From: Actinomadura luzonensis
GTDB lineage: Bacteria; Actinomycetota; Actinomycetes; Streptosporangiales; Streptosporangiaceae
Length of the DNA: 64,000 nucleotides
Direction of reading: 5' to 3'
Assembly: GCF_022664455.2 (NCBI RefSeq)
Contig: NZ_JAKRKC020000002.1
Location: forward strand, 2,976,001 to 3,040,000
Notes under the pieces: model-generated
The model's input: the letters and a program-made list of their open reading frames with translations, nothing else
What the model was told of the DNA's origin: nothing
The model's database searches: none
Translations under genes and position numbers: made by a program
Part shown: positions 24,644 to 32,154 of the stretch, one piece after another
How positions within the stretch are numbered: the stretch's first letter is position 1
Layout: the number at the start of each line of letters is the position of its first letter

Positions 24644-24835
24644 ATGGAAATCAAGGCAGACACGACCGTGTGCATCGGGGCGGGAATGTGCGCGCTGACG
24701 GCGCCCCAGCTGTTCGACCAGAGCGAGGACGAGGGCACGGTGCTGGTCCTGCAGCGCGAGGTGCCGGCCGAGCTGGAGGACACCGTGCGGCGCGCGGTCA
24801 ACCTGTGCCCGTCGGGAGCCATCTCCGCCTCCTGA
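24644..24835 (+). CDS. [3Fe-4S]-type ferredoxin
   Basis: 63 aa single-cluster ferredoxin. The motif CIGAGMC (C-x5-C) followed by a distant LCP gives three cysteines, the pattern of the 3Fe-4S ferredoxins that serve P450s in actinomycetes. It would carry electrons from a ferredoxin reductase to the P450 encoded immediately upstream. ATG 24644 lies 12 bases after the P450 stop, with AGAGGT as SD. No reductase is in the cassette; the flavoprotein at 13.7 kb is one candidate. Confidence 0.93.
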   Translation: MEIKADTTVCIGAGMCALTAPQLFDQSEDEGTVLVLQREVPAELEDTVRRAVNLCPSGAISAS

Positions 24836-24866
24836 CCCCGCCCCCGTCCCCTTCCCCGTTCGAGCC

Positions 24867-24899
24867 GCCGCCGCCGCGACACGCCGTCGCGGCGGCGGC
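24867..24899 (+). terminator. Hairpin terminator after the P450-ferredoxin genes
   Basis: GCCGCCGCCGCGAC and GTCGCGGCGGCGGC form a perfect 14-base stem with a five-base loop, 31 bp after the ferredoxin stop. A short TT follows but no long U-tract. Confidence 0.7.
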
Positions 24900-24933
24900 T
24901 TCCGCCTGTTCGGAGCGTTTCTCTTCAAGGTCA

Positions 24934-24990
24934 TCGAACCTGTGTTCGTGGAACCGGTTGACACCGGAGGGTGATCGAAATTATGTTCGA
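24934..24990 (+). promoter_or_regulatory. Promoter with two LexA-type (SOS) boxes
   Basis: TCGAACCTGTGTTCGT (24934-24949) and TCGAAATTATGTTCGA (24975-24990) each match the actinobacterial SOS box TCGAAC-N4-GTTCGA at 11 of 12 half-site positions. Between and within them lies a near-ideal promoter, TTGACA (24958-24963), 17 bases, TTATGT (24981-24986), so the second box covers the -10. It fires rightward, towards the HEPN gene at 25259; no other gene intervenes. A hairpin (GGCCGGACG...CGTCCGGCC, 25131-25166) lies in the presumed 5' UTR. Confidence 0.75.
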
Positions 24991-25258
24991 CCTAGTGGCG
25001 GTGAGGCTCGCGGCTCAGCGTCACGCGGACCTGGTCGCGGGGTGATCGCTTCCCCGAGCGTGACCCGCGGCGAGGCTCCACGGGCGAAGGGCACGTCCTC
25101 GTCGTCGGCGGAGACGAGCGGGCGTGTCCTGGCCGGACGGGGAGAGGGGAAGCTCCTCGTCCGGCCGGCCCGGCGGAAATGTCGGTGGCGTCTGCGATTG
25201 TTGGACCTACCGGTGAAGAAAGCCGGCAGCCGCCCACGACTTCGAGGAGGCGCGCAAG

Positions 25259-25705
25259 ATGGCACCAAGGCCTAGAGACACGCCCGGGCCCCGGCTGTCG
25301 CCTGCGGTTCGGGCGCACCTGGCCGACGCACGTTCCAGCCTGGCGGAGGCGAGCGCCGCTCGCACCCCGGCTTCCCGATATGTGGCCGCGCACCTGGCGG
25401 CCCTGAGAGCGGCCGCGGCGATGCTCGCCGCCCGTCCCCGTCCCGCCGAGAGCCGCCGGCGCAAGCTGCGCAGCGCCTGGGAGCTGCTGCCCGAGGCGGA
25501 GCCCCACCTGGCCGAGTGGGCCGCCTACTTCTCGGTGACCGCCGCCAAGCGGGCCGCCGCGGAGGCGGGCATGACCAGCCGCATCAGCGCGGCCGACGCC
25601 GACGAGATCCTGGCCGAGGCCGACACCTTCGTCTCGACCGTCGAAGACCTGCTGGGGGTTCCCGTCCAGCCCCAACTACCACTGAACGTCCCGCTCGCCG
25701 GATGA
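25259..25705 (+). CDS. SAV_6107-family HEPN domain protein
   Basis: 148 aa, all-helical protein of the SAV_6107 HEPN family, widespread in actinobacteria and without a settled function. It retains R40-YVAA-H45, matching the R-x4-6-H motif that marks ribonuclease-type HEPN domains, within SRYVAAHLAALRAAAAML; the following RRRKLRSAWELLPE and LAEWAAYFSVTAAKRAAAEAG segments are the other conserved parts. Strong SD GAGGAGG before ATG 25259. The only promoter found upstream is the one with two LexA-type boxes, about 265 bases before the start, so DNA-damage induction is inferred. No partner nucleotidyltransferase (MNT) gene is adjacent. Confidence 0.85.
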   Translation: MAPRPRDTPGPRLSPAVRAHLADARSSLAEASAARTPASRYVAAHLAALRAAAAMLAARPRPAESRRRKLRSAWELLPEAEPHLAEWAAYFSVTAAKRAAAEAGMTSRISAADADEILAEADTFVSTVEDLLGVPVQPQLPLNVPLAG

Positions 25706-26168
25706 AGAGCTGATCCGGCCGTCCCCGGCGACGAGAACGGGACGTCCGAGACCGCCTGACCCGTCGGCGGTGCACGACCCGACGCGGCTCCCGCGCACGC
25801 CCCGGTAGGCGCGCCGCGACCCGATCGGGAGCACGCTGAGCTCCCTGATCGTGAACTTGCGCATGGGCGTGAGCAAGCCCATGAGGATTGAGCCCGCCGC
25901 CACCTGGGCGATCGTGACGCCGAGCCGCACGCCGTGGGCGCATCTCAGGGCCTCACGCTGCGAAGCAGCCCGCCGACGCGCAGCGGCCTCCTTGCGATCA
26001 CCACAGCGGCCCCAACCCCGTCAGCCCGAACGACACCCGCGGCGACGCCCCGAGCAGCCACGAACCCAGGCACTCGTCCAGCAACGGCCCGGACGAGGCC
26101 CGGGCGCGTGGATTGACGGCCCAGGACGCGATCGAGCCACGACGCCTCGATCGGCACATGGCCGAGGG
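25706..26168. other. Non-coding or decayed stretch
   Basis: No gene could be supported here. Open frames exist on both strands but have no family signature, no convincing start signals and Arg/Pro/Gly-rich translations. A minus-strand stretch near 25840-25930 (MRLGVTIAQVAAGSILMGLL) reads like a membrane-active N-terminus but leads nowhere. It could be the remains of a decayed gene. Confidence 0.4.
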
Positions 26169-26345
26169 CTACTGCCCTGCCGGCTTCTTGAAGATCAGGC
26201 CGAAATCTATGGCGAACCCGGGCTTGTCGAGATGGGGAGTGACGCCGACCAGTTCCCACCCCTCCTGTCCCTGCACATCGCACATCTCCTGAAGCGGCAC
26301 GCGAAGATCCCGGTAGAAGATCACCCTGTAGTTCCACACTGTCAT
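26169..26345 (-). CDS. DUF4177 domain protein
   Basis: 58 aa protein matching the small DUF4177 family: WNYRVIFYRD opens with the usual Tyr-rich strand, QGQEGWELVGVTPH is the signature EGWELV core, and IFKKPAG closes it. Function unknown for the whole family. ATG 26345 is preceded by AGGGAGA and overlaps the stop of the upstream HTH frame (ATGA), so the pair was organised as one translational unit. It is the only intact gene in 25.7-27.5 kb. Confidence 0.75.
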   Translation of the reverse strand: MTVWNYRVIFYRDLRVPLQEMCDVQGQEGWELVGVTPHLDKPGFAIDFGLIFKKPAGQ

Positions 26346-26690
26346 GAACTCATCTCCCTGTGCGACGATCGAGTACCAGGGAAACTCACACCAGCCGATT
26401 TGGCCAGCGCCGAAATCCTCCGAACCGCGTCCCCGCCCCCCTCCAGCGCCGCCCGCAACCTGACCACGCTGCGGCCGAAGCGCGCCGCCAGGGCGCGGAT
26501 CGACTGCGCCGACATCCCGTACCGGGCGCGCAGCACCGCCGTCCGCTCCCCGCTCGATACTCCGCACCCCAGCGGCGACGAGCGCGTCACGCACCGGTGT
26601 GCGGGAGAAGCGGAGCTGCTGCCCGATCTGGCGTATGGCGGTGGCCACGTCCAGGCCCCGCCGAGCACGGGAGGTCTTCACGCCGGGCAC
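26342..26690 (-). pseudogene. Helix-turn-helix protein, frameshifted
   Basis: Two HTH-like segments in different frames of one short gene. From GTG 26690: MPGVKTSRARRGLDVATA, then AIRQIGQQLRFSRTPVRDAL and VAAGV. About 26555-26580 the similarity moves to the next frame: SGERTAVLRARYGMSAQ, then SIRALAARFGRSVVRLRAAL, ending REMSS with a stop that overlaps the DUF4177 start (ATGA). A single indel would restore a protein of about 115 aa, like the SIR-x-A-x-x-x-GRS HTH proteins of actinomycetes. Whether it is decayed or a sequence error cannot be told here. The assignment rests on HTH-like patterns only. Confidence 0.5.
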
Positions 26691-27495
26691 CGTCCAAGAC
26701 GACGGCTCAGCGCGACGCTGGGCAGGAAGGGCCACGATGGCGCATGACGGCTTCGCACGTCGGCTCAGGGTGAGGCGACGGTGCGGGCGTGGCCGTCGCG
26801 GTCGGTGGCTCTCAGGCGCGCACGAGGCCAGCCGCGAAGGCCGGACTCGGGAGGCCACTCGGAAAGGCCGGACTGCAAGGCCACGCTGAGAGGCCCTGTC
26901 TGCGACCGCGGGATCGGAGGCCCGCACCGCGGACACTCAGGCTCGCGGGCGCTGGTGAGAGGGGCCGCCATGCCGTTGGGGAGCCGGCGAGCGCAGGCCC
27001 GGCGAGCCACAGGCGGCGATGGCCGCAACGGTGGCCAGGCCGGCATCGGCGGGTCCGGCTCTCGGCGGGGCGCGAGCCGCCGAGCCCTCGGACGGCCGGA
27101 GGGCGTGCGGTGTGCGGTTCCGCGCCCCAGGGCCCAGGCCCCGCTCACAGGGCTTCGGGCCCCTGGCCCAGGATTCGAGCTCACGCCCGCGAGGCGAGCC
27201 CGGAGGCATGGCCCGACGCCGGGCGTAGGCGGTCGCCGACGCGGCTCCAGGGGCCGGCGCGGCGCGTCAAGGGGCCGTGGTGCGGGGCCATCCCGATGGG
27301 GCGTCAAGGGGCCGTGGCCCGGCGTCAGGCGTCGGGGCCCGTGGAAGCGGGTCCTGTTCCGGCGTCAGACGTCGGGGCCCGTGGAAGCGGGTCCAGGTCC
27401 GGCGTCGGGCGTTGCGGGCCCGTGGTGTGGGGGCCCGGGCCCGGCGTCCAGGCCCCGGTGGTGGGGCGTGGACGGGGGTGGGGCGGGCCGGTGGG
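26691..27495. other. 800-bp GC-rich repetitive gap
   Basis: Overlapping open frames occur on both strands, all with low-complexity Arg/Gly/Pro/Ala translations and none with a family signature. Local direct repeats are frequent, including GCGTCAAGGGGCCGTGG at 27264 and 27301 and the 40-bp array described separately. I see no gene, RNA or promoter here. Confidence 0.6.
27321..27426. repeat. 40-bp tandem repeat
   Basis: Two full copies (27321-27360 and 27361-27400) and a partial third of a 40-bp unit beginning GGCGTCAGGCGTCGGGG and containing CCCGTGGAAGCGGGTCC, which is itself a hairpin. The array lies 70 bp downstream of the bldD stop, in the place expected for its terminator. Confidence 0.8.
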
Positions 27496-27990
27496 TCAGA
27501 AGGACTCGACGGCGCGGCGGGCCTCGGCGTCCAGGACGCCCCAGCTGATGAGCTCCTCGGTCAGCTCGCTCGGCGACTTGTCATAGATCACGGCCAGGGA
27601 GCGCAGATCCTCCTGGCGGATCGACAGCACCTTGCCGTTGTAGTCGCCACGCTGGCTCTGGATGGTGGCGGCGTAGCGCGCCAGCGCCCCCGCCTTCTCC
27701 TTCGGCAGCGTCGCCAGCCTCTCCAGGTCGATCACAAGCTTGGGTGTCGGGCCCAGCGGGCTGGGCGCGGCCCCGCCCGGCAGCAGCTCCGATACGGGCA
27801 CTCCGTAGAAGTCGGCAAGTTCGGCAAGCTTCTGCACCGTGACCGCACGGTCGCCACGCTCGTACGAGCCCACGACCACGGCTTTCCACCTGCCGCGCGA
27901 CTTCTCCTCGACTCCATGCAGGGACAGGCCCTGCTGGGTGCGGATGGCGCGAAGTCGTGCACCCAGCGACTTTGCGTACTCAGACGGCAT
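27496..27990 (-). CDS. bldD: Developmental regulator BldD
   Basis: 164 aa orthologue of Streptomyces BldD, the c-di-GMP-dependent master repressor of sporulation genes. The N-terminal XRE-type HTH (EYAKSLGARLRAIRTQQ, then GSYERGDRAVTV) and C-terminal effector domain (DLERLATLPKEKAG) are both intact. The c-di-GMP signature R-x-D-x8-R-x-x-D is present as R114-G-D116 and R125-Q-E-D128, the same numbering as in S. coelicolor. Its promoter carries a BldD-like box over the transcription start (28139-28153). In Streptomyces bldD sits beside pyrR; here three genes lie between them. Confidence 0.96.
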   Translation of the reverse strand: MPSEYAKSLGARLRAIRTQQGLSLHGVEEKSRGRWKAVVVGSYERGDRAVTVQKLAELADFYGVPVSELLPGGAAPSPLGPTPKLVIDLERLATLPKEKAGALARYAATIQSQRGDYNGKVLSIRQEDLRSLAVIYDKSPSELTEELISWGVLDAEARRAVESF

Positions 27991-28138
27991 CGTGTGGCCC
28001 CCCGGCTCTCGTATGTATCGCTCTCAGTAGATTGTGCTCCCTTGCGGCATATGCCCCGGCCACCGGGGGGTGTGGTGCCGGGCTCGGCACCATCGGTAGC
28101 CATGGCTCTGGGTTTACCCCAGAAGGCCGCGAGGTGTG

Positions 28139-28180
28139 GTTACGCACAGTGACGGTAAAGGGGTGGACGCCGAAGGTCAA
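28139..28180 (-). promoter_or_regulatory. bldD promoter with overlapping BldD box
   Basis: On the minus strand, TTGACC (28180-28175), 17 bases and TACCGT (28157-28152) form a good vegetative promoter with the start expected near 28145. GTCACTGTGCGTAAC (28153-28139) covers the end of the -10 and the start site. It matches the published BldD consensus NTNACNC(A/T)GNGTNAN at eight of nine fixed positions when read on the plus strand (GTTACGCACAGTGAC). This fits negative autoregulation. The leader would be about 155 nt. Confidence 0.65.
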
Positions 28181-28291
28181 GCTGATTGGAAAAAAGATGC
28201 CGAATCCGGTCCGGTAGGGATCGCCGCAAACGCCCCTCATGTCCCAGAGGTAACACTACTTCGTCACAGTTTGCCCATCAGTGCGCCCACG

Positions 28292-29158
28292 TCAGGGCCG
28301 TCGCGTCAGAATCATGACAGGGCGGGTCGCCGCTCGTACGATCTTCAGCGAGGTATCCCCGAGGAACACCCGCCGGAGTGGCCCGGTGTCGCTGGAAGCG
28401 CATATGATCATCTCGCCGGGGAGCCACGACGCCGCGCCGAGCGCCTGCGCGACCGTGCGGCCCTCCAGCACCTCGACCTCCACGCGCAGCCGCCGCGCCT
28501 GGCCCCGCGCCGCCGCGCGCAGGTCGGTCGCGGCCTGCTCGCGCAGCCGCACCAGCATCTCCTCCTCGGCCCGGGCCCGCCGGCCGGGGCTGACGACCAG
28601 CGTCACCAGCCGCAGCGGCAGCTCCAGCGCCACGGCGGCGCGGGCGGCGTCCTTGACCGCGGCGTCGCAGCCGGGGCCGCGCCGGTAGGCGACGGTGAGG
28701 CGGTCGAAGGCGGGCGGCGGGCCGTCGCCGAAGCCGCGCGGCGCGAGCAGGACGGGAACGGAGGAGGCGTGCAGGAGCTGGTCGGCGGTGCTGCCCACCG
28801 CGATGCGCCCCCTGGCGCCGCCCGGGGCCGAGCCGATCACCACGACGTCGGCCGCGCGCCGGCGGGCCAGCTCCACCAGCCCGCGCCCGCTGTGCCTGGC
28901 GGTGTGGACGACGTACTCCGCCTCTTCGCCGGCCAGCCCGCGCGCCTCGGCGAGCGCCGCGTCCGCCTGCTCGGCCAGGTACGCCCGCCAGGCCGCGTCC
29001 TCCGCCCGCGCGGGGCCCGGCGTGGTCCAGGCGGGCGGGCGCACGTTCGCCACCGTGAGCCGGGCGCGGGCCTGGCGCCGCAGCAGCAGCGCCAGCGCCA
29101 GCCCGTCGCGGGCGCGCGGCCCCGGCACGTATCCGGCCAGCACCTCCTCCACCTTCAC
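28292..29158 (-). CDS. Universal stress protein, two UspA domains
   Basis: 288 aa tandem-domain universal stress protein. The first domain ends with the nucleotide-binding pattern VVIGSAPGGARGRIAVGSTA and VPVLLAPR (G-2x-G-9x-G-S/T). The second is degenerate: CASSDTGPLRRVFLGDTSLK followed by RPVMILTRRP, with a G-x8-G-x-T-type ending. Cytosolic, probably ATP-binding in the first half. GTG 29158 has GGAG eight bases upstream. It lies 46 bp after the permease gene on the same strand and is probably co-transcribed with it and the arginine deiminase. Confidence 0.87.
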   Translation of the reverse strand: MKVEEVLAGYVPGPRARDGLALALLLRRQARARLTVANVRPPAWTTPGPARAEDAAWRAYLAEQADAALAEARGLAGEEAEYVVHTARHSGRGLVELARRRAADVVVIGSAPGGARGRIAVGSTADQLLHASSVPVLLAPRGFGDGPPPAFDRLTVAYRRGPGCDAAVKDAARAAVALELPLRLVTLVVSPGRRARAEEEMLVRLREQAATDLRAAARGQARRLRVEVEVLEGRTVAQALGAASWLPGEMIICASSDTGPLRRVFLGDTSLKIVRAATRPVMILTRRP

Positions 29159-29204
29159 GACGACGACTCCAGCCTCATGACGACCAGCCTCATGACGACC
29201 CGGC

Positions 29205-30623
29205 TCACGACGGCGCCCCGAGCCGTGAGCGCCGGAAGCCGTACAGGAAGTAGCAGGCCAGCCCGGCCAGCATCCACAGCCCGAACGCCGCCCACGTCAC
29301 CCCGGCCAGCCCCGCCATCACCACCCCGCACATGACCGCCCCGAGCACCGGCGTGAGCGGGAAGAACGGCACCCGGAAGCCGCGCGGCAGGTCCGGCCGG
29401 CGCCGCCGCAGCACCAGCACGCCGACGTTGACCAGGGCGAAGGCGAACAGCGTGCCGATGCTGGTGGCCTCGGCGAGCTGCCCCAGCGGCACCATCCCGG
29501 CCAGCACCGAGACGAAGGCGGCCACGATGAGCGTGTTGGCGACCGGCACCTGCCGGCGCGGGTCCACCCGCTGGAACACCGGGGGCACCAGCCCGTCGCG
29601 GGACATCGCGAACAGGATGCGGGTCTGCCCGTACATGACGGTCAGCACGACGCTGGCGATCGCCACGACCGCGCCGAACGACACGATCAGGCCCGGCCAC
29701 GTGGACCCGGCGGCCCGGTCGGCGATGGCCGACAGGCTCGCCTCGGAGCCCTCGGGGTCGAACGCGCTCCACGGCTGGGCGCCGACGGCCGCCACGGCGA
29801 CCAGTACGTACACGAGGGTCACGATCGCCAGCGACAGGATGATCGCCAGCGGCAGGTCCCGCCGCGGGTTGCGCGCCTCCTCGCCCGCCGTGGAGGCCGC
29901 GTCGAAGCCGATGTAGGAGAAGAACACCTGCGAGGCCGCCGCGGTCACCCCGGCCACCCCGAGGGGCGCGAACGGCGTCAGGTTGCCCGACCGGAAGGCG
30001 GTGAACGCCACCGCGCAGAAGAACAGCAGCACCGCGATCTTGACCAGCACGAGCACCGCGTTGGCCCGCGCGCTCTCCGACGCGCCGTGCAGCAGCAGCC
30101 AGGTCGCGAGCGCCACGATGAGGATCGCCGTGACGTTGACCACGCCGCCGTCCTGCCCGGGGGAGCGGGTGATCGCCGCGGGCAGCTCGACGCCGAGGAG
30201 CGAGCGCAGGAACGCGTTGAGGTACTCGCCCCAGCCGACGGCCACGGCCGCCACGGACACGGCGTACTCCAGCATCAGGCACCAGCCGCACACCCACGCC
30301 ACCAGCTCGCCCAGCGTCGCGTACGCGTACGAGTACGACGACCCGGACACCGGGATCGTCCCGGCCAGCTCCGCGTACGACAACGCCGACAGCAGCGCCG
30401 TCACCGCCGCCAGCACGAACGACAGCACCACCGCCGGCCCCGCCTTGGGCACCGCCTGCCCGAGGATGACGAAGATGCCGGTGCCGAGCGTCGCGCCCAC
30501 GCTGAACAGCGTGAGCTGCCACAGCGACATCGTGCGCCGCAGCTCGCCGCCCTCGCCGTGGCCGCCCTCGGCCACCAGCCGCTCGGTGGGCTTGGTGCGG
30601 AACAGCCGCGCGATCGCCGTCAT
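29205..30623 (-). CDS. APC-family amino acid permease
   Basis: 472 aa integral membrane transporter with about 12 predicted spans, of the cationic amino-acid (CAT-like) branch. TM1 carries SVGATLGTGIFVILG, the conserved substrate-binding glycine motif; ASQVFFSYIGFDAASTAGEEARNP is the TM6 region and intracellular loop diagnostic of the branch. Location after an arginine deiminase gene suggests arginine, ornithine or citrulline transport (inference). ATG 30623 is preceded by a G-rich SD. Confidence 0.9.
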   Translation of the reverse strand: MTAIARLFRTKPTERLVAEGGHGEGGELRRTMSLWQLTLFSVGATLGTGIFVILGQAVPKAGPAVVLSFVLAAVTALLSALSYAELAGTIPVSGSSYSYAYATLGELVAWVCGWCLMLEYAVSVAAVAVGWGEYLNAFLRSLLGVELPAAITRSPGQDGGVVNVTAILIVALATWLLLHGASESARANAVLVLVKIAVLLFFCAVAFTAFRSGNLTPFAPLGVAGVTAAASQVFFSYIGFDAASTAGEEARNPRRDLPLAIILSLAIVTLVYVLVAVAAVGAQPWSAFDPEGSEASLSAIADRAAGSTWPGLIVSFGAVVAIASVVLTVMYGQTRILFAMSRDGLVPPVFQRVDPRRQVPVANTLIVAAFVSVLAGMVPLGQLAEATSIGTLFAFALVNVGVLVLRRRRPDLPRGFRVPFFPLTPVLGAVMCGVVMAGLAGVTWAAFGLWMLAGLACYFLYGFRRSRLGAPS

Positions 30624-30749
30624 CCCCCACCCCCCGAGAACGTGCTGGTCAGCGCCACCGGCGTGACGATCGTGCCCGCCCCGGGCGGGAGTATGCGCCC
30701 GCCCCCGCGCCAGCGGTGCGAAGCCGGTCAGACGCCGGTCGGGCGCCGG

Positions 30750-32003
30750 TCAGATGCCGTCGCGTTCGAGCGGGCAGCTCATGCAGCGCGGCCCGCCGCG
30801 GCCCCGTCCCAGCTCGCTGCCCCTGATCGTGATCACCTCGATGCCGTGGTCGCGCAGGTAGGCGTTGGTCGTGGTGTTGCGCTCGTAGGCGACGACCACG
30901 CCGGGCTCCAGGGCCAGGCCGTTGCAGCCGTCGTCCCACTGCTCGCGGGCCGCCGCCCGGGCGTCCTGCGCGGCGGTCAGCACGGTGATCGCCGGCAGGT
31001 CGAGCGCGTGCGCGATGGCCCGGTGCATGTCCTCCGGCGGGTGGTCGGTGAAGCGCAGCTCCTTGGCCGAGCGGCCCGGCTCGATCGTGTACGACGGCAG
31101 CATGCCGAGCCCCGCGTACTGGGTGAACACCCCCACGTCGAGCATCGTCATCACGGTGTCCAGGTGCATGAACGCCCGCGCCTTCGGCAGGTCCACGGCC
31201 ACGATCCGGCGGGCCGCCCCGGCCCGGAACAGCCGCCGCGCCAGCATCTCCACCGCCTGCGGCCGGGTGCGCTCGCTCATCCCGACCAGGACCGCGCCGC
31301 GCCCGATCACCAGCACGTCGCCGCCCTCCATGGTCGCGGGCGCCGCCGAGTGGCCCGGCATCCAGCAGTGGAAGCCGCCCTGGTCCGGCCGGTCGAAGCC
31401 GCCGGCGAACATCGGGTGGTACATGTAGACGGCCTCCATGTTGACCGTCTCGCGCATGCGGGCCTTCTTGCGCATCGCGTTGATCGCCACGCCGTCGTAC
31501 ACCCAGCAGGAGGTGTCGCGGGTGAACAGGTGGTTCGGCAGCGGCGGCAGGATGAAGTCGTGCTCGCCCATGGCGTGCACGGTCACCGACTGCGGCTCGC
31601 AGCCCAGCTCGGCCAGCTCGCCCTTGGTGATGCCGCCGGTCAGGTAGAGCTGCAGGGTGGCCGCGTCCATGGCGTCGAGGGTGTTGCGGACGTCGTCGAT
31701 CGCGCCCGGCCCGAGCCAGCGCTCGTCCACCACCGCGTCGAGGATGTGCTTGCGGGCCTCCGGGATCTCGACCGTCTCCCGCAGCAGGTCGTCGAGCAGA
31801 TGGACGACGATGCCGCGCGAGCGCAGCACCTGCTGGAACTCCTCGTGCTCCTCCATCGCGCGCTGCACCCACAGCACGTCGTCGAACAGGAACGCGTCCT
31901 TGTTGGCGGGGGTGAGCCGCCGCAGCGCGAGGTCGGGCTTGTGCAGGAGGACCTGGCGCAGCCGCCCGACCTCCGAATCGACGTGGAATGTCATCCTTGC
32001 CAT
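30750..32003 (-). CDS. arcA: Arginine deiminase
   Basis: Arginine deiminase, 417 aa, converting arginine to citrulline and ammonia. Catalytic landmarks: FTRDTSCWV, EGGDVLVIGRGAVLVGMSERT, FMHLDTVMTMLD (catalytic His/Asp) and the C-terminal CMSCPLERD containing the nucleophilic Cys. No catabolic ornithine carbamoyltransferase or carbamate kinase follows, so the classical arc operon is incomplete. ATG 32003 was preferred over the longer GTG 32048 because homologues start near MTFHVDSEVG. Divergent from pyrR. Confidence 0.93.
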   Translation of the reverse strand: MARMTFHVDSEVGRLRQVLLHKPDLALRRLTPANKDAFLFDDVLWVQRAMEEHEEFQQVLRSRGIVVHLLDDLLRETVEIPEARKHILDAVVDERWLGPGAIDDVRNTLDAMDAATLQLYLTGGITKGELAELGCEPQSVTVHAMGEHDFILPPLPNHLFTRDTSCWVYDGVAINAMRKKARMRETVNMEAVYMYHPMFAGGFDRPDQGGFHCWMPGHSAAPATMEGGDVLVIGRGAVLVGMSERTRPQAVEMLARRLFRAGAARRIVAVDLPKARAFMHLDTVMTMLDVGVFTQYAGLGMLPSYTIEPGRSAKELRFTDHPPEDMHRAIAHALDLPAITVLTAAQDARAAAREQWDDGCNGLALEPGVVVAYERNTTTNAYLRDHGIEVITIRGSELGRGRGGPRCMSCPLERDGI

Positions 32004-32107
32004 ATCCCCGGCCCGCGGCCGGATCTCACGCCGCGCCGGGCCCGACACTCGCGGGGGGCCTCGCGTTGTACCTGGTAGCCCCTGGTACTGTGTGTCCCGA
32101 CCAACAC

Positions 32108-32140
32108 CCTTTTAAGACCCGTCCCGTGAGGCGGGAAAGG
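32108..32140 (+). promoter_or_regulatory. PyrR-binding RNA hairpin overlapping the pyrR SD
   Basis: The leader reads CCTTT, a five-base purine-rich bulge (TAAGA), CCCG, the loop TCCCGTGAGG, CGGG and AAAGG. The two CCTTT/AAAGG and CCCG/CGGG helices with a 5' internal bulge and a TCC-x-G-x-GAGG loop follow the PyrR binding-loop plan. The lower stem contains the AAAGG of the Shine-Dalgarno region, so PyrR plus UMP should block translation of pyrR and the coupled genes. A -10 like TACTGT lies at 32086-32091. Confidence 0.72.
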
Positions 32141-32154
32141 TGGTGAGCTTCGTC

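Noticed and set aside
24983..25045. A 20-codon leader peptide (starting MFDLVAVRLAAQ) at the SOS-type promoter
   Set aside because: Its ATG lies inside the -10 hexamer, upstream of the expected transcription start. A leaderless GTG at 24995 remains possible but cannot be supported.
25042..25275. A 77-codon frame between the SOS-type promoter and the HEPN gene
   Set aside because: Arg/Ser/Gly-rich translation, no SD, overlaps a hairpin and runs into the HEPN start; better seen as 5' UTR.
25676..25930. 84-codon minus-strand frame starting MRLGVTIAQVAAGS
   Set aside because: A hydrophobic-looking beginning but no family resemblance, no SD and a low-complexity second half.
26342..26690. Transposase or resolvase remnant
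   Set aside because: The HTH segments recall those of site-specific recombinases, but there is no catalytic domain, no terminal inverted repeat and no target duplication.
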